Origin: Clitopilus passeckerianus
Taxonomy: Eukaryota; Basidiomycota; Agaricomycetes; Agaricales; Entolomataceae
Length of the DNA stretch: 64,000 nucleotides
Assembly: GCA_944990035.1 (NCBI GenBank)
Contig: CALYLX010000041.1
Span: 62,001-126,000 of the forward strand
Direction: 5' to 3'
A program made the position numbers and the translations under genes. This document shows, piece after piece, positions 35,641 through 48,900 of the stretch (position 1 is its first letter; each line of letters begins with the position of its first letter). The notes under the pieces are model-generated. The model did not search any database and was not told where the DNA came from. It saw only the letters and a list, made by a program, of their open reading frames with translations.

Positions 35641-36146
35641 AGAGAGCTAAGCAGTCATCTTTTAGCATAGAGTGTACACTCACATTGTTAGGCCTGCATA
35701 GAGTCCTGCAGAAACAACCTGCCCGAATAACAAAGAATTTCAGCCATAAGACCCTGAATACGCCACACCAAACTTGAGGAAATTTCCAGAATGCGTGACC
35801 ACAATTTTCGGGCCCTTTCAGTCCAGGTTCACAAACACACATTTTGTTGTGGTGGCAGCTGCATGTTGTATTGAATTTGAGGGCTACATGGACATACTAC
35901 TCCTATGGGCGATAGAGGACCTGTCGGATCCAGTATTTGCTGTTTTTAGGAATGTGAGGAAAATATGATCCTAAGACGCGTGTAGATGAGGGGTAAGAGT
36001 AAGAATGAAGCCTACGTCGAGAGTATGTGGTGAAGGTTGTGACGATGCAGAGTGAAATGCGAGCGGCAACATGACGCGTCGAGCTGCGAACCAAACATGT
36101 ACAAAATTTGGGCTCAAATTGGAAGGACCCTTTATGTCAACTGTCC
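35641..36146 (-). other. Helitron 5' leader
   Basis: About 500 bases between the first recognisable RepHel codons and the Helitron 5' end. No convincing separate gene; it probably holds the promoter and first exon. Confidence 0.4.
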
Positions 36147-36160
36147 TTTATTATAATAGA
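36147..36160 (-). other. Helitron 5' terminus
   Basis: On the minus strand the end reads TCTATTATAATAAA, starting with the obligate TC and preceded by host A (complement of T36161). AT-rich 5' ends of this form are typical of fungal Helitrons. Confidence 0.85.
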
Positions 36161-36361
36161 TAGCGGATGGGGAGGCGAGCACTGCGCCAGCCAGTTGAAC
36201 AAACCCTGGAAACTCTCGCATATCAATAATTTTAGTTCCGCCACTATGCGTCTCCCTTCCAATGGCCTAATGCTAGCCGTCATAATTTCCCGATGCCCAT
36301 ATAAACTTGACATCGACGTCCTGGCCGCCCATCGTCTCACTTGCAGGACGGCATAGCGAGG

Positions 36362-38320
36362 ATGTTCTTCAGGTCTGCTCTTGCCACTGCCTCAGCATTG
36401 GCACTGGCCGGCAGCGTTTATGGACAAACTGACGGTTTGACTGTTTCTACCAGGCAAGGCCCTGTTACTGGTACCCAGGTCGGAGTGGGAGTACGGCAGT
36501 TCCTTGGCATACCGTATGCAATTGCTGGCCGATGGGAGGCTCCCAAGGCAGCCCCTCAAAGGTCCTCAACCTTTGCTGCGACGACATATGGCGATTCTTG
36601 CATCCAGTCTCTGACTGAAAGCAACCGCGAGTTCTTGTCACTCACAGGCCTCCCGGCGTTATTGGATCCTGTTCCAGAATCAGAGGATTGCCTCAGTGTC
36701 AATGTTTGGGCACCTAGCGCAGCAAGGAAGCAGAATACAGCCGTTATGCTTTGGGTCTGCGGCGGAATTTTCCAATTCGGAACTGTAAGTTGAGCACAAC
36801 TGTCTTATTGGATCGCACAAGCTGATGTCGCTCAGAGCAACACCGTTGTTTATAATGGCACGACTCTAGTTCAGGACTTCGAGGATATCACCGTCGTAAC
36901 CTTCAACCACCGCATTAACATCTTTGGACAGCCGAATGCACCGCAATTGGCCAGTCCAACTGCCTCTCAGAACTATGGGCTTCTTGATATCGATGCTGCG
37001 ATACAATGGGTCTATGACAACATTGCTTCCTTTGGCGGTGATCCTGAACGTATCGTTCTCTTTGGAGTAAGTTCAGGTGCAGCTGCCATCGATGCGTACA
37101 CTTTCTCTCATCCGACAGATACAAGGGTTAAGGGTGGGTACCTGAAGTTAATCCGCTAGTAAAGTGCACGCAACTGAACTACAATCTATTCACAGGTGTC
37201 ATAGAGCAGTCTGGGACGTAAGTCGACGAAACGGGAATTTGAAAATATTAAGCTCATCTTGCCCCTAACAAGCCTTCAATTACCTATTTTCTCAACTCCC
37301 GATACACCAGGCCAACCTGACCCCAAGGATTGGAACGAAGTCGCAAAGGCTGTTGGATGCGGAACAAGTGCGCGCCTTGCTGTACCACCGAGATTTGTTC
37401 TAATACACTGTCTTTCGCAGGTGTCAACGCGGCTCAACTGCAATGCATGAAAGCTGTTCCCTTCAGGACTCTCGAGAACGCCGTCATCAGCAGTGGAGTG
37501 TCTTTCAGCCCTCTGGTCGATGGTAAGCTGCTTTCTTCACAGAACATCCTTGGAAACTAAAACCAGTCTCTTGCTAGATATCACGATTCCTTCTGATCCC
37601 GCCGCTAGATCAGCAGCTGGGAACTTCCTTAAAGTGCCAATCCTAGGTGGAACAAATGCCCAGGAGGGAGATATTTTTGTTGTTGCTCTGGAGCTCCTTA
37701 AGCTGGGTTTCACTATCCCTGGAGCAACCCATCTGGTTGCCGATGTCGTCACAAAGGTGATTGACTTCCATCCTCTTCCCATAATCCATCTCTCAGCCCT
37801 CTCGGAATAGGCTGCCTACAGGTGCCCTGCCAGCAATACTGCAAGGGATCGCTCCAAAGTCGTTCCTACCTGGAGATACCATTACCAAGGTAAGCCGTAG
37901 GACACACGTAATTTCAAGGCTAAACCTGAATCCACAGGCGTCTTCCCAAACATTTCGAGCCGCAAAGATTTGCGAGCTTACCACGCTTCCGAGATACCAA
38001 TTGTGTTTGGCACATATAACGTGAAGACATCTCCTGCGCCGACAGCAGCTGAAGCAGCACTGTCCAAATATGTTCAAGGTGCTTGGGTCAACTTCGCCCG
38101 TGACCCTTCCCATGGGCTCAGCAATTACGGTTGGCCTACCTATAATGCGGGCACCAAGAGCGTAGCTCAACTTGGGAACAGCAACAACGAGACCGGTGTC
38201 GTTTTTACGACCCCTTCGGATATGGACGCAGGATGCGACACGTTGGAGACGATTGAGGATATCGCGCAGTTGATTTTTGATTTGTTAGGAATTGACGTGT
38301 CAGACTGGCAATCAACTTGA
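36362..38320 (+). CDS. Secreted type-B carboxylesterase/lipase, copy 3 (altered nucleophile elbow)
   Basis: A close paralogue of copy 1 with the same exon plan, including a 22-nt exon (37196-37217). ATG 36362 gives a signal peptide ending SVYGQ. The acidic (NAQEGDIF) and histidine (YHASEIPIVFG) regions match copy 1. The elbow reads GVSSG instead of GESAG, so the serine and G-x-S-x-G are kept but the usual Glu is lost. The oxyanion region reads WVCGGIFQFG instead of WIYGGSFQFG, and SLNYRTNIFG has become TFNHRINIFG. The front half has drifted while the back half is nearly identical to copy 1. The stop TGA is at 38318-38320. It may have changed or weak activity. It starts 201 bases from the Helitron 5' end. 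Confidence 0.85.
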
Positions 38321-39211
38321 GGAATTACAAAGCACGAGCTGCTAACCCGTCGCTTTGCTACGGCCCTCCACACACTTGTAAGCCTCGCAAACTACGTGTG
38401 CTCCGGACCTTGCTCCACTCTGGATTGCAAGCTCGCTGGGGGGCCTGCTGCCCCCCAGACCCCCTGCTCAGTACACAATTGTTAATCCTAATACGTAGCA
38501 CTGAGTATAATGGGCTTTTTTGAAAGGAACCGCAAAGTGTGACCTGTTTAATCTTTTCACCGGACGATGTATGATCTGGGGTCCCGTCTGGCATATCAAA
38601 TAACTCATGAAATTAACTCAGGCTTTGTTGTGCCCCGCAAGCTACGCTGGCGGGGCCTATCCATCCAGTCTTCACTTACGCTAATCTGCGCCTGGTGATC
38701 ACGAAAACAACAATACTAACTCAACTCCAGGCTAAATCTACCTTCTCGTCCCTCGCTTTTATAGATACCGGTTATTCTTACTCTAAATACAGACATATTC
38801 GAAGGAAAACTCCCCTCAAGGTCGACAAACCACTCTGAATTTGGAGGGTGCTCAGACTGTAGTTGTGGGAATACCTTTCCTCATTAAACCAAAATCCGCG
38901 CCAGGGCGTGAGACTTCCTTCCTGCATTCGGGAGCCAGCAGTCCAAACGACAAAAGGGGAGACTTTGATTATGTAAATTATTACGTAAATAGATTGGTCA
39001 GACGGCGTTCGTTGTCCCGTTAATTATAGATGTCAAACTTCTAGACATGAAATGATAAGCATCGACCTTTACCAGCCGCCGTCATGCTTCTCCCTTGTAT
39101 CCCATCTTTCTCTCCACCACCACCTGCTTTGACCGTTTCCCAGTGCTACGATTCTTCTGAGCAGCGACGGTCCAGAGCAGGACAAACTGCTGCTTCCAAG
39201 TAGCGTCTGAC
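38321..39211. other. Intergenic stretch with two GC-rich hairpins
   Basis: No gene seen. It holds a hairpin with a 9-bp G/C-rich perfect stem (38436-38458) and a second with a 7-bp stem (38632-38656). Both are embedded in a related GCAAGCT..CGCTGG..GGGGCCT sequence, perhaps remnants of a short repeat. Confidence 0.5.
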
Positions 39212-39410
39212 CAGGCCATCGGACAAAAACCTTTTCAGTGAAAGCGGACTCGAAAGCATGGGATTGCTGCATTGTCCCAAGGATCGGAGGTTTAGTTGTT
39301 GAAGGGGTTCCGCAGTCGTGGCGTCACACTGCTCGTCAGAGGCGGATTGAGAAAAGGTTTTAGGTGTGTATATGAGGAGGCGGAGGAGGGCATGGCTGGG
39401 TAGCCATAGG
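39212..39410 (+). pseudogene. Broken 3' fragment of the peroxisomal-type carrier gene
   Basis: From about 39286 (ATCGGAGGTTTAGTTGTTGA onward) the sequence aligns by eye with the last exon of the carrier gene (about 13785-13905). It includes the segments for LEVQLLKGF, the SQGVTLLVKGRIEK-like end and the arginine-rich C-terminus. Frame breaks and missing upstream exons make it a pseudogene. It marks this area as a partial duplicate of the left part. Confidence 0.7.
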
Positions 39411-39576
39411 AGGACATTTGAATATTTAACATTATGTAGGTATACTGGATAAACGAACTCTGACAGTTGAGGTATAAAATCACTAGGGTTTCCCCCTCAG
39501 AATAATAAGTTCGTTTGCAGTAGCATAGATATAAGAAAATTCGACTAAAACAATAAAGCTGCCAGGTAGAAAATGA

Positions 39577-39648
39577 TACACTGAAGGGGAATCGAACCCC
39601 TGCCGCTTGCTTGGAAGGCAAGCATGATAACCACTTCACCATCAGTGT
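39577..39648 (-). tRNA. tRNA-Gly (anticodon UCC)
   Basis: 72 nt on the minus strand. Acceptor stem ACACTGA/TCAGTGT, D-stem GTGA/TCAT, anticodon arm CTTGC-CTTCCAA-GCAAG with anticodon TCC, T-arm AGGGG-TTCGATT-CCCCT, discriminator A. All stems pair and both internal promoter boxes look intact. No intron. It decodes GGA. Confidence 0.9.
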
Positions 39649-40129
39649 GTGGGAGGTTGCTGCAAAGTTTCTCTGTACAGGTTGCGAAGGAGCAAGAACC
39701 CTGACTATAAGTCCTATATGCTGCATTGAATCCTCTTACTCGATATCATTACTTTCGCAACATGTAAAACTTCAAGAACCGAGTACCTTCAAAAAAAAAG
39801 TTCAATTGCGGTGTCCTCATTGGCCGCCCCTCCGTCATCGGAGTCATCGGGCCGAAGTCATGGGTGTCAATGCCGCACTCGGTACACCGAACAACTTGCC
39901 GGATCCAAATTTAACATGAAATTGCATTGATTAGTGAGCTCCAGCCGTAAACCTCATCAAGTCGGCCGTCAAGCAACCTTTCAGCTCTAGCTCTGTAAAT
40001 TGTCCGAGGTTATAAGGGTGCTTTGGTGACTGTATCCCTTCAGCTTGCTCTAGCCGTGACTGCCAGTGGCTTCAACCCGACGGGAACCTTTTCGACGAAG
40101 CTCTAATCCAACCCGCGGCCGACTATACG
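39649..40129. other. Intergenic region upstream of the SulP transporter
   Basis: 481 bases without a visible gene. It should contain the transporter promoter; no clear TATA box was seen. Confidence 0.4.
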
Positions 40130-42672
40130 ATGAACACTCCCACGAGTCCTATGAGAGATAGCAGCGAGAGTACTGCATTGTTGGACGCTGGGTTAAGAGA
40201 TGACGATGGTCGGTACGGGAGCACAGGAGGTACACCCTCTGTCGTCGACTCAGGTTAGTTTCTGAACCTGACTCCAGCGATAGTCTGACAATGGCCCCGT
40301 AGTGGATGATAAACCAAAAGGCCCAAAATCGCCACTAACGAAGAAGATCATGTACTATATCCCTTCGTTCACCTGGATACCTAATTACTCCAAATCACTG
40401 TACGTGCTGCTGGTCTCCCAATGTCTGGCAAGATGATGTTGACAGAGAGCACTTTACAGGATTAGCGGAGACATCCTCGCAGGCTTGACTGTGGCATCTA
40501 TGCTCATACCCCAATCTGTCTCTTACGCAACTTCATTGGCCCACATGAGCCCTCATACAGGTCTCGTACGTCCTCAGCTCCCTGTTGTCCAAGCTCCTCC
40601 CGACGCTGATTCCATTAAACTTCCGCTAGTTTTCCGCGTCCATCCCCGGCATCGTTTACGCTTTCCTAGGCACTTCTCGGCAACTGAATGTCGCCCCTGA
40701 AGCAGCGCTTAGCTTGCTGCTTGGCCAGGCTATCATGGAATTCAGACATGATGCGCCGGAGGGAACAAGCCCAAAGGACCTGGACAGGATGAGCATTCAG
40801 GTTGCAACAGTGGTAGCTTTACAGGTGAGCCTCTTATGTTCTCAAGATTGGAGTTCTTTTACTCACAATTTTCGAATCTGCCAGGCTGGCCTGTTCTCCT
40901 TCTGCTTGGGAATCTTCAGGCTGGGATTCATTGATGTTGTGCTCAGTCGAGCCTTGCTACGAGGTTTCGTGACCGCTGTAGCATTGGTTATCATGGTGCA
41001 AGTTCCATCGTGTCACCTTTGCATTATCTGGCTTCTGACCTTCATACAGTGAACAACTCATCCCAATGTTCGGCCTTGTTGCTCTCCAGCATACTCTCAA
41101 ACCGGAATCGACCCTCGAGAAGATATTTTTTCTGATTGAACAAACTATGGAGCATATGAACTTCCATGCCACCGTCATCAGCTTTTCAGCCCTGGGTGCT
41201 TTGGTCGTTCTCAGATATTTCAAGGCTGTCTTCAAGAAGTATTGGTTCATCTATCGGATACCAGAGGTGTTGATTGTCGTCGGTGTCTCGACTTGTGAGT
41301 GCGATCTGTGCTACTGTCTAGCCATCCCTAAGTTTTCTTCTATACAGTCTTGTCGTCCAAGTTCAGGTGGGACAAGGAGGGCGTTGACATTCTAGGCGCT
41401 GTCAACATTTCAACAAAGCACTCTTTCTTCCAGTTCCCTCTGAAGTCCGCGAATTTGTCCTACTTGAGGCGCACGACTTCCACAGCTGTGTAGGTTCAGT
41501 CTTTTCGAGATGCTAGGGTTTACAGTGTGCTGACGTAGAGCCTTAGGATCATTGCAATCGTTGGCTTCCTTGATAGCATCGTCGCAGCCAAGCAGAATGG
41601 AGCACGATTCAGACACTCTATCAGCCCAAATAGAGAGCTCGTGGCTTTAGGCCTGTCCAATGTAGTTGGTTCCTTTGTTCCGGGAACATTACCTGCTTAT
41701 GGTTCGATTACGCGGTAAATTCTCCTTACCGGATCTACGTGTACGACTTGGCTGACTTACGTCTGCCCTCTAGCTCCCGCATCAACGGCGATGTCGGCGG
41801 TCGAAGCCAAATGGCCTCGCTCGTGTGCTCAGCAGTGATCCTCCTCGCAACTTTCTTCCTTCTTCCGTGGCTCTACTTCCTACCTAAATGCGTCCTCGCG
41901 TCCGTGGTCCTTCTCGTCGTCTGGTCTCTGCTCGCCGAAGCACCACACGACATCAAATATTACTGGAGAATGAGAGCATGGGTGGACATGTCACTCATGC
42001 TTTTGACGTTTGTGTTCTCAATTGTCTGGGATGTGGAAGTCGGCGTCATCGTAAGCTTGGTTATCTCGTTGTTGTTGGTCGTACATAGGTCGAGCAGGGC
42101 TAGGATGACGATTTTGGTGGGCTTCTCCAGTATTCGCCGAACATGAGGGTGAATACTAATTTACCTACCTTTAGGGTCGGATACCTGGAACAGACCGATG
42201 GAAACCAATCGAAGAGAACCCAGAAGCTGAAGAACCGTATGAAGGCGCATTGATTATCAGGATTAGGGAGAACTTGGATTTCGGTATGTTCTCATTTCTT
42301 GGCATCTCGGAAATAGCAACTGAGTCATTCTCGTCAATAGCGAATACTGCTCAGCTCAAGGACAGACTCCGAAGACTTGAACTCTACGGCGTCGAGAAAT
42401 CCCATCCCTCCGAGGCACCCCGACGCCGAGAGGCATCCGTCCTTGTCTTCCACCTGAACGATGTAGTGGAGGTTGATGCTTCCGCTGCGCAGATCATGTA
42501 CGAGCTCTTGGAGGACTACAAGAGTCGGAATGTCGGGCTCTATATCACGCATTTGAATAACGGGCCGCGGGAGACGTTCCAGAAGGCAGGAATCATTGAT
42601 CTTCTTGGATGGGATGCGTTCAGGGAGAATGTGGCTGATGCTATGGCGCTAGTAGAGGCGGGCAGGAGGTGA
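40130..42672 (+). CDS. SulP/SLC26-type anion (sulfate) transporter with STAS domain
   Basis: A membrane transporter of the sulfate permease family. A short cytosolic N-terminus (MNTPTSPMRDSSESTALL) is followed by the usual opening YYIPSFTWIPNY, GDILAGLTVASMLIPQSVSYA, then SRQLNVAPEAALSLLLG. About ten to twelve hydrophobic segments follow, including ELVALGLSNVVGSFVPGTLP and YGSITRSRINGDVGGRSQMA, the family signature region. The C-terminus has a STAS domain (ALIIRIRENLDFANTAQLKD, then VLVFHLNDVVEVDASAAQIM, then LYITHLNNGP). About eleven short introns interrupt it. Stop TGA is at 42670-42672. Sulfate is the most likely substrate by family, not proven. It is convergent with the cyclase gene. Confidence 0.9.
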
Positions 42673-42857
42673 AGAGGCAGTAATGACTGAGAACATTGGG
42701 GATCATGGAATTTACGACGATTTGGATGACTGGAAAGGGGATACATCGGATATATTTCACTTTGTTCAATGATGCACTTAGAAGAGCCTCATATTCGTAC
42801 AGACTAGCGATTACATTCGATACACTGTTCTGCTACCCACAAATCGGGGGAACCGCT

Positions 42858-43574
42858 TCATGTCTTCCATGCAAAGACTCTACAGGGGCTTCCGTCACTC
42901 CCTTCCAGCTTGAGCGGAGCAAGCGCGACCATGCTGCAGCCCTTCTGCTTTGCCTCGATTAGATTTGTCAGATTTTCAGCAATAACACGTCCCCCTGCCA
43001 GAAAAACCTCATGACACCCAAACGATGCGCCCTCGCCTACACCCTCGTACGGCGTCTGGTCCGGACTCAGGGTATCAACCCCTAGAATCCGGACTCCGGC
43101 ATCGAAGAACTGCTGAGCAACCGCGCGAGAAAGGTATGGGTGGTGATAGTACTGGGAGGAATGATACAACGTTTCGCCCCAACCTGTCCTAATAAGGACT
43201 ATCGCGTCTTTCAGGTGGGCGATTTCGATCGAGGACCGGGCCAATGCGGGTTCAATGTGTACCTTCCAAGTTATCTCCTCTCTGTTCTTCAACTTCGTCC
43301 CGTTGTCCGACTCGTCCCCCGCTAGATCCACGAGGACCAGAGGACCGATCAAGGACGGGAGCGGGATGTCGGTTAGTGTCACCCCGTTCTCGAAGAAGTG
43401 CGCAGGTGCGTCGATATGGGTACCGGTATGCGTCCCGCAGGATATTTCGTGAACGGAGTATCCGTCTTTTGAGACAGTGGCGTAAGGTATTAGGGAAAAT
43501 GACGGGTCGTCTGGGTAGATTGGGATATGGGAGGTTAGAGACTGTGTCAAGTCAACTAAAGTGTTTGTGTTCAT
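42858..43574 (-). CDS. Cyclase-family metal-dependent hydrolase (kynurenine formamidase-like)
   Basis: A single-exon 238-residue protein from ATG 43574 (MNTNTLVDLTQSL). The metal-binding signature HTGTHIDAPAHF is present, followed by LVDLAG, VLIRTGWGE, GVDTLSPD and ENLTNL. The family includes bacterial kynurenine formamidase, isatin hydrolase and fungal proteins of unknown substrate. Longer readings start only from non-ATG codons. No secretion signal is seen, so it is probably cytosolic. The substrate is unknown. Confidence 0.85.
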   Translation of the reverse strand: MNTNTLVDLTQSLTSHIPIYPDDPSFSLIPYATVSKDGYSVHEISCGTHTGTHIDAPAHFFENGVTLTDIPLPSLIGPLVLVDLAGDESDNGTKLKNREEITWKVHIEPALARSSIEIAHLKDAIVLIRTGWGETLYHSSQYYHHPYLSRAVAQQFFDAGVRILGVDTLSPDQTPYEGVGEGASFGCHEVFLAGGRVIAENLTNLIEAKQKGCSMVALAPLKLEGSDGSPCRVFAWKT

Positions 43575-44274
43575 GGAAATCTTATACTCTGGATCGATAC
43601 TGCGTTTGATGTTAGTCAATCTGACTGGCCGGTGTTACAGGATGGGTCTCACCGATGACAGTCAGTGAGAAACCTTCAATTCTGACAAATCTCAGTCACT
43701 TTTTGAATATTTACATTCTAACTGAAAAATCCGATTTAATTTTACCATTGACCTGTTGTTATCTCAGGCTTGATTATCTGTAAAATGCGATTGTCAATTG
43801 TATAGCCTCCTCTGCGATCGTAACTGGGACAGGCACGTCCCGGTCATACTGCGTATGTCCGACTTGACACTGGTTGTCTCCCTTGATAGCGCCTCGCATT
43901 TAAAGTTTTTATTTCCGTCAATATTCTTGCCTTCTTCAGGCCTTGCCTCGCTGGGTCTAAAAGCGAGCCTCGAGGTGCAACACGTTGCAAGTGATCTGCA
44001 GAGCCACCCGCGTCAAGATGTTCATTTCCTGCAGGTTAATCACTGTTCAGTGTTTGACAATCTGCTTAAGAACTGCAGCGACGATGAGCGCGTTAACGAC
44101 TTCCTCTGGCCGCTCATTAGCGTTTGGAGCTTACTCGCTGTGTTCGTTACCGTTGAACACCTGAAGGCTATGACCCGGCACAAGGGGAGAGCCAAACAAA
44201 TATCAACAAGCCCCAGTTATCAACGTCAGCAGAACGACTGCGAGTCTCCAGTAACGGCTTGTCCTGTGCCCACC
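43575..44274. other. Intergenic region between cyclase and subtilisin genes
   Basis: 700 bases containing both divergent promoters. A long open frame (43798 onward) reads through into the protease exon but has no recognisable content before its ATG. An AT-rich tract lies near 43690-43790. Confidence 0.45.
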
Positions 44275-45926
<1,652 letters not shown>

Positions 45927-48900
45927 ACGGACATTGTGTTGTGTTGCATTCATCTTGCATTTTTGGCATCGCTCGCTGTGTGTTTGACATACCTTTTGTA
46001 TCATAGTTACCTATTATCTCACAGAGATGGCCGTTGTATCTGCGTTCACGGATATAATGCACAGATCTATTATTCCTTATTGAGTATTTTGTGAAAAAGC
46101 TGAGAAATTGAAGGCCACTTCGCCTACACGCATTTAAGCCGGCGACGTTGAGCTTTGATTCGCTGAAGGACCCAGCGGGAAGTGGGAGTCAAGGAAACTC
46201 CGTTTGTGAATGTGTGCGCTTGTGGGCTCTAGTTTACCAGAGGCTGATGTGCTCGTGTGACGCAACTCCTTGAAGCGCCTCATGTACACCTTCAGCAATC
46301 ACTCCAGGGGGATTTTGTCCATCCGAAGCACTTGGTGTCTGTACTGCCCGACAAATTGCGTGTTCTTCTTCCGTCTTTGAACACGTCTGTTCGGCCTTGA
46401 TGACTGAATCTACTCTGTGGAGTCCAATGTGCCATGTGGTCTGTTCACTGTCTAGCGCGTTCTATCACTCCTGGTGTTTCAGGCATCGCATCGCAAATTT
46501 TTTGTTTTACTGGACAACATACAAAGAGAAAGCTACTCAACTATTGATATACGACATCGGCCTGTTCCAGTAACCTGGTTCCCAAAGCTGAGAGACAAGA
46601 TCGAGGGATCTGTGCAAATAGCCCCGGCTTCCCGTGCGAGCTTAGGCTTCCATTCCCAATATGCCACCCGTATGAGATCTCGCGACATCTTACCTCAAAA
46701 TTAGCGTCTCTGGAGAACGACCTATCCTCCGATTTTCATGGCAGCGTCCCTGATCAGCGGTAGGCTACTGCTTCTGGATAGATTGCAAGCGTGGGTGCAG
46801 CGATGTGGATGTCGTGTGCTATGAAATCTGGGCTGGGTTCTGTACTCTTGCTTTGAGCCCGAATGGCACAACTGGTGTGTAATGGAGGTTTCTATGTTCC
46901 GTTTGGCGGCCTGGAGTCGTCGGGAACTGCAAAGGTGGACTGTCTAAATTGCCCGAAGGCTGCCCATGTGTATGGGTTCTAAACATAGCTTAGTGCCGCC
47001 TGATATTAACCTTCTCAGGGGACGGTGCACCTTCCTTATTCCCATGCTTCTAGGCTCCCGCATTTGACACAGAAAACCTTGAACTTCCCCATGCTAGGGT
47101 ATGATTTTGCCCACAAACCGTACCACTAAAATGCCTTGTGCACAGGATTGGGTCGGAGGACGTCTATCGGAGTTATCACTGCTCTTCCTAAATTTCTATT
47201 TCGTTGCCCGTCTTTCTACACAGGCTCTTTTGTAAATCTTTCTTCGCACAGCGTCGAGTGAATGTCGATCTGTTCGACGCACTTGACGGCGCCGATGGGA
47301 TCAGAGACGCCTCACTTCCATGGAGATTCTCTCCTTGTAATGTCAGAATTCTAAACATCCCATTTAGCTCTCTCCCTTTATACCTTCGCCCTCCGAGCTC
47401 GGAGAGAGATTTACAGAGGATCTACTATGGTAGTGGCGTGATCATCCTCAGCCCCACAAATAACATAAATATTCAAACTGTCAAGCTTTATTTGACGATA
47501 CTGCGTGTCGGCTTTTCAGTGATCCTACGACGATGCGTTCCTTGGGCTTTCGTGTCACGTCTACTGCCATTACCGTGGGGTCACATGTGTACAGGCAGAC
47601 TATCCACAAGACTTGGTGTAGATGGGCCTAGGCAAACGCGCGCTATCAGTGCATCGATGCAGATGAATCCATCCATATTATTCCCTGCTATGTCCTTCCA
47701 TCGACTGCTTGTAGCGGCAGGAAAATCCATGCGAGATGAAAGGGGCTGTGATGTGTCTTAAATGCATGTAGAAAGCGCTAGGTAGCCTCGAGGTGCTTGA
47801 TACTATGAGAGAACAATGCGTGGGCGTTTGTGGGCTATGTGGGCGTCTGGGCTTAATGACATCGGCAACGCCACCGCGATCGTTGTGACCCGGCCAGCCG
47901 GTTTATTGATTGGGTCATGGCTCATGTTGCTGGACTGTTCTCAAACATTTCTCCGCAAATTTTCACCTTGTTGCGTCGAGAGATACCCCACTGTAATCAT
48001 GGATGGCTATACCTAGCTATTTTCCGGCGCTTTAAAGGCTATCCAGCGCAATCGCAGTAAAGGCATTGGAATTAGCGTGCTTCTGGATGGCCGTGTACAA
48101 GAAATTGACAAGAAAAATTCTGATACAGCGAAGTCTCGAGAAGTATTGCAAGGAGGCTGTAGCCTCACTTAGCGCCGCGTACTATGCGCTCATTCCTGGG
48201 TTATCCAGGCGCTCCAGTACTTCCAAATTTTGGCATCGTCTTGGAGCTGGTCGCCGAGATCTACATCCGAAGATCTGCCTCCTACTTGCACCTTCGAGCC
48301 TCTGTCATTCAGAGGGAACGACAAATAGACATCTATTTCCGCAGTGCACGCATTGATGGTCCACCATTACCTTTCGCACTGCGTTGTGTCCTTTGTCCTT
48401 TGTCCTTTGCCCAAGCCCTGTACCAGATTTGTGCGATGTGACCACACGACTGCGATCCTGAATCTTGACCGATCTCACAGGTCTTACGGATAGATCTCGA
48501 CACAGTACATCAATCTAGATGAACGCTGTGACCCTTCGTCCTATAACAATGGTTTCCCTTGACCACCGACCCTTCTTACTCCTCGTGACCCACGATTCCT
48601 GAGCAGCACTGACGTCTACGACTGAAGGAGCCATCGGTTTCCTGCGGCGATCTTTGTATCGCGCTGTCATTTACAAATGTGGAGAATACTCTTCCACACT
48701 GACGACACCCCAGCTAACTGACATACCCTGGCGCTCCGAACGAGGATTAAGGACAGCATTCGCTCAAGCTGAGAAAGGGTGACCATTATAAAGAACCGTA
48801 TCTCCGAGTAGCAAACATTTCCCCTCATTGGTGAGTAATCGGAAAACGGTGGGATGAAAACCTTCTGCGAATGATTCAGTGAGGACCACAGAAAGGCAAG

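Larger units (their letters stand above)
14454..36160 (-). mobile_element. Autonomous-type Helitron (minus strand) carrying nested retroelements
   Basis: On the minus strand the element starts with TC (36160) followed by an AT-rich TATTATAATAAAGG, and ends with a hairpin plus CTAG (14457-14454). It is flanked by A on its 5' side and T on its 3' side, the A|T target expected of Helitrons. It encodes a Rep-helicase protein split by a retroelement (19252-33752) and one extra gene at 14597-15818. Without the nested insertion it is about 7.2 kb. The helicase frame carries several single-base breaks, so this copy is probably inactive. Confidence 0.9.
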
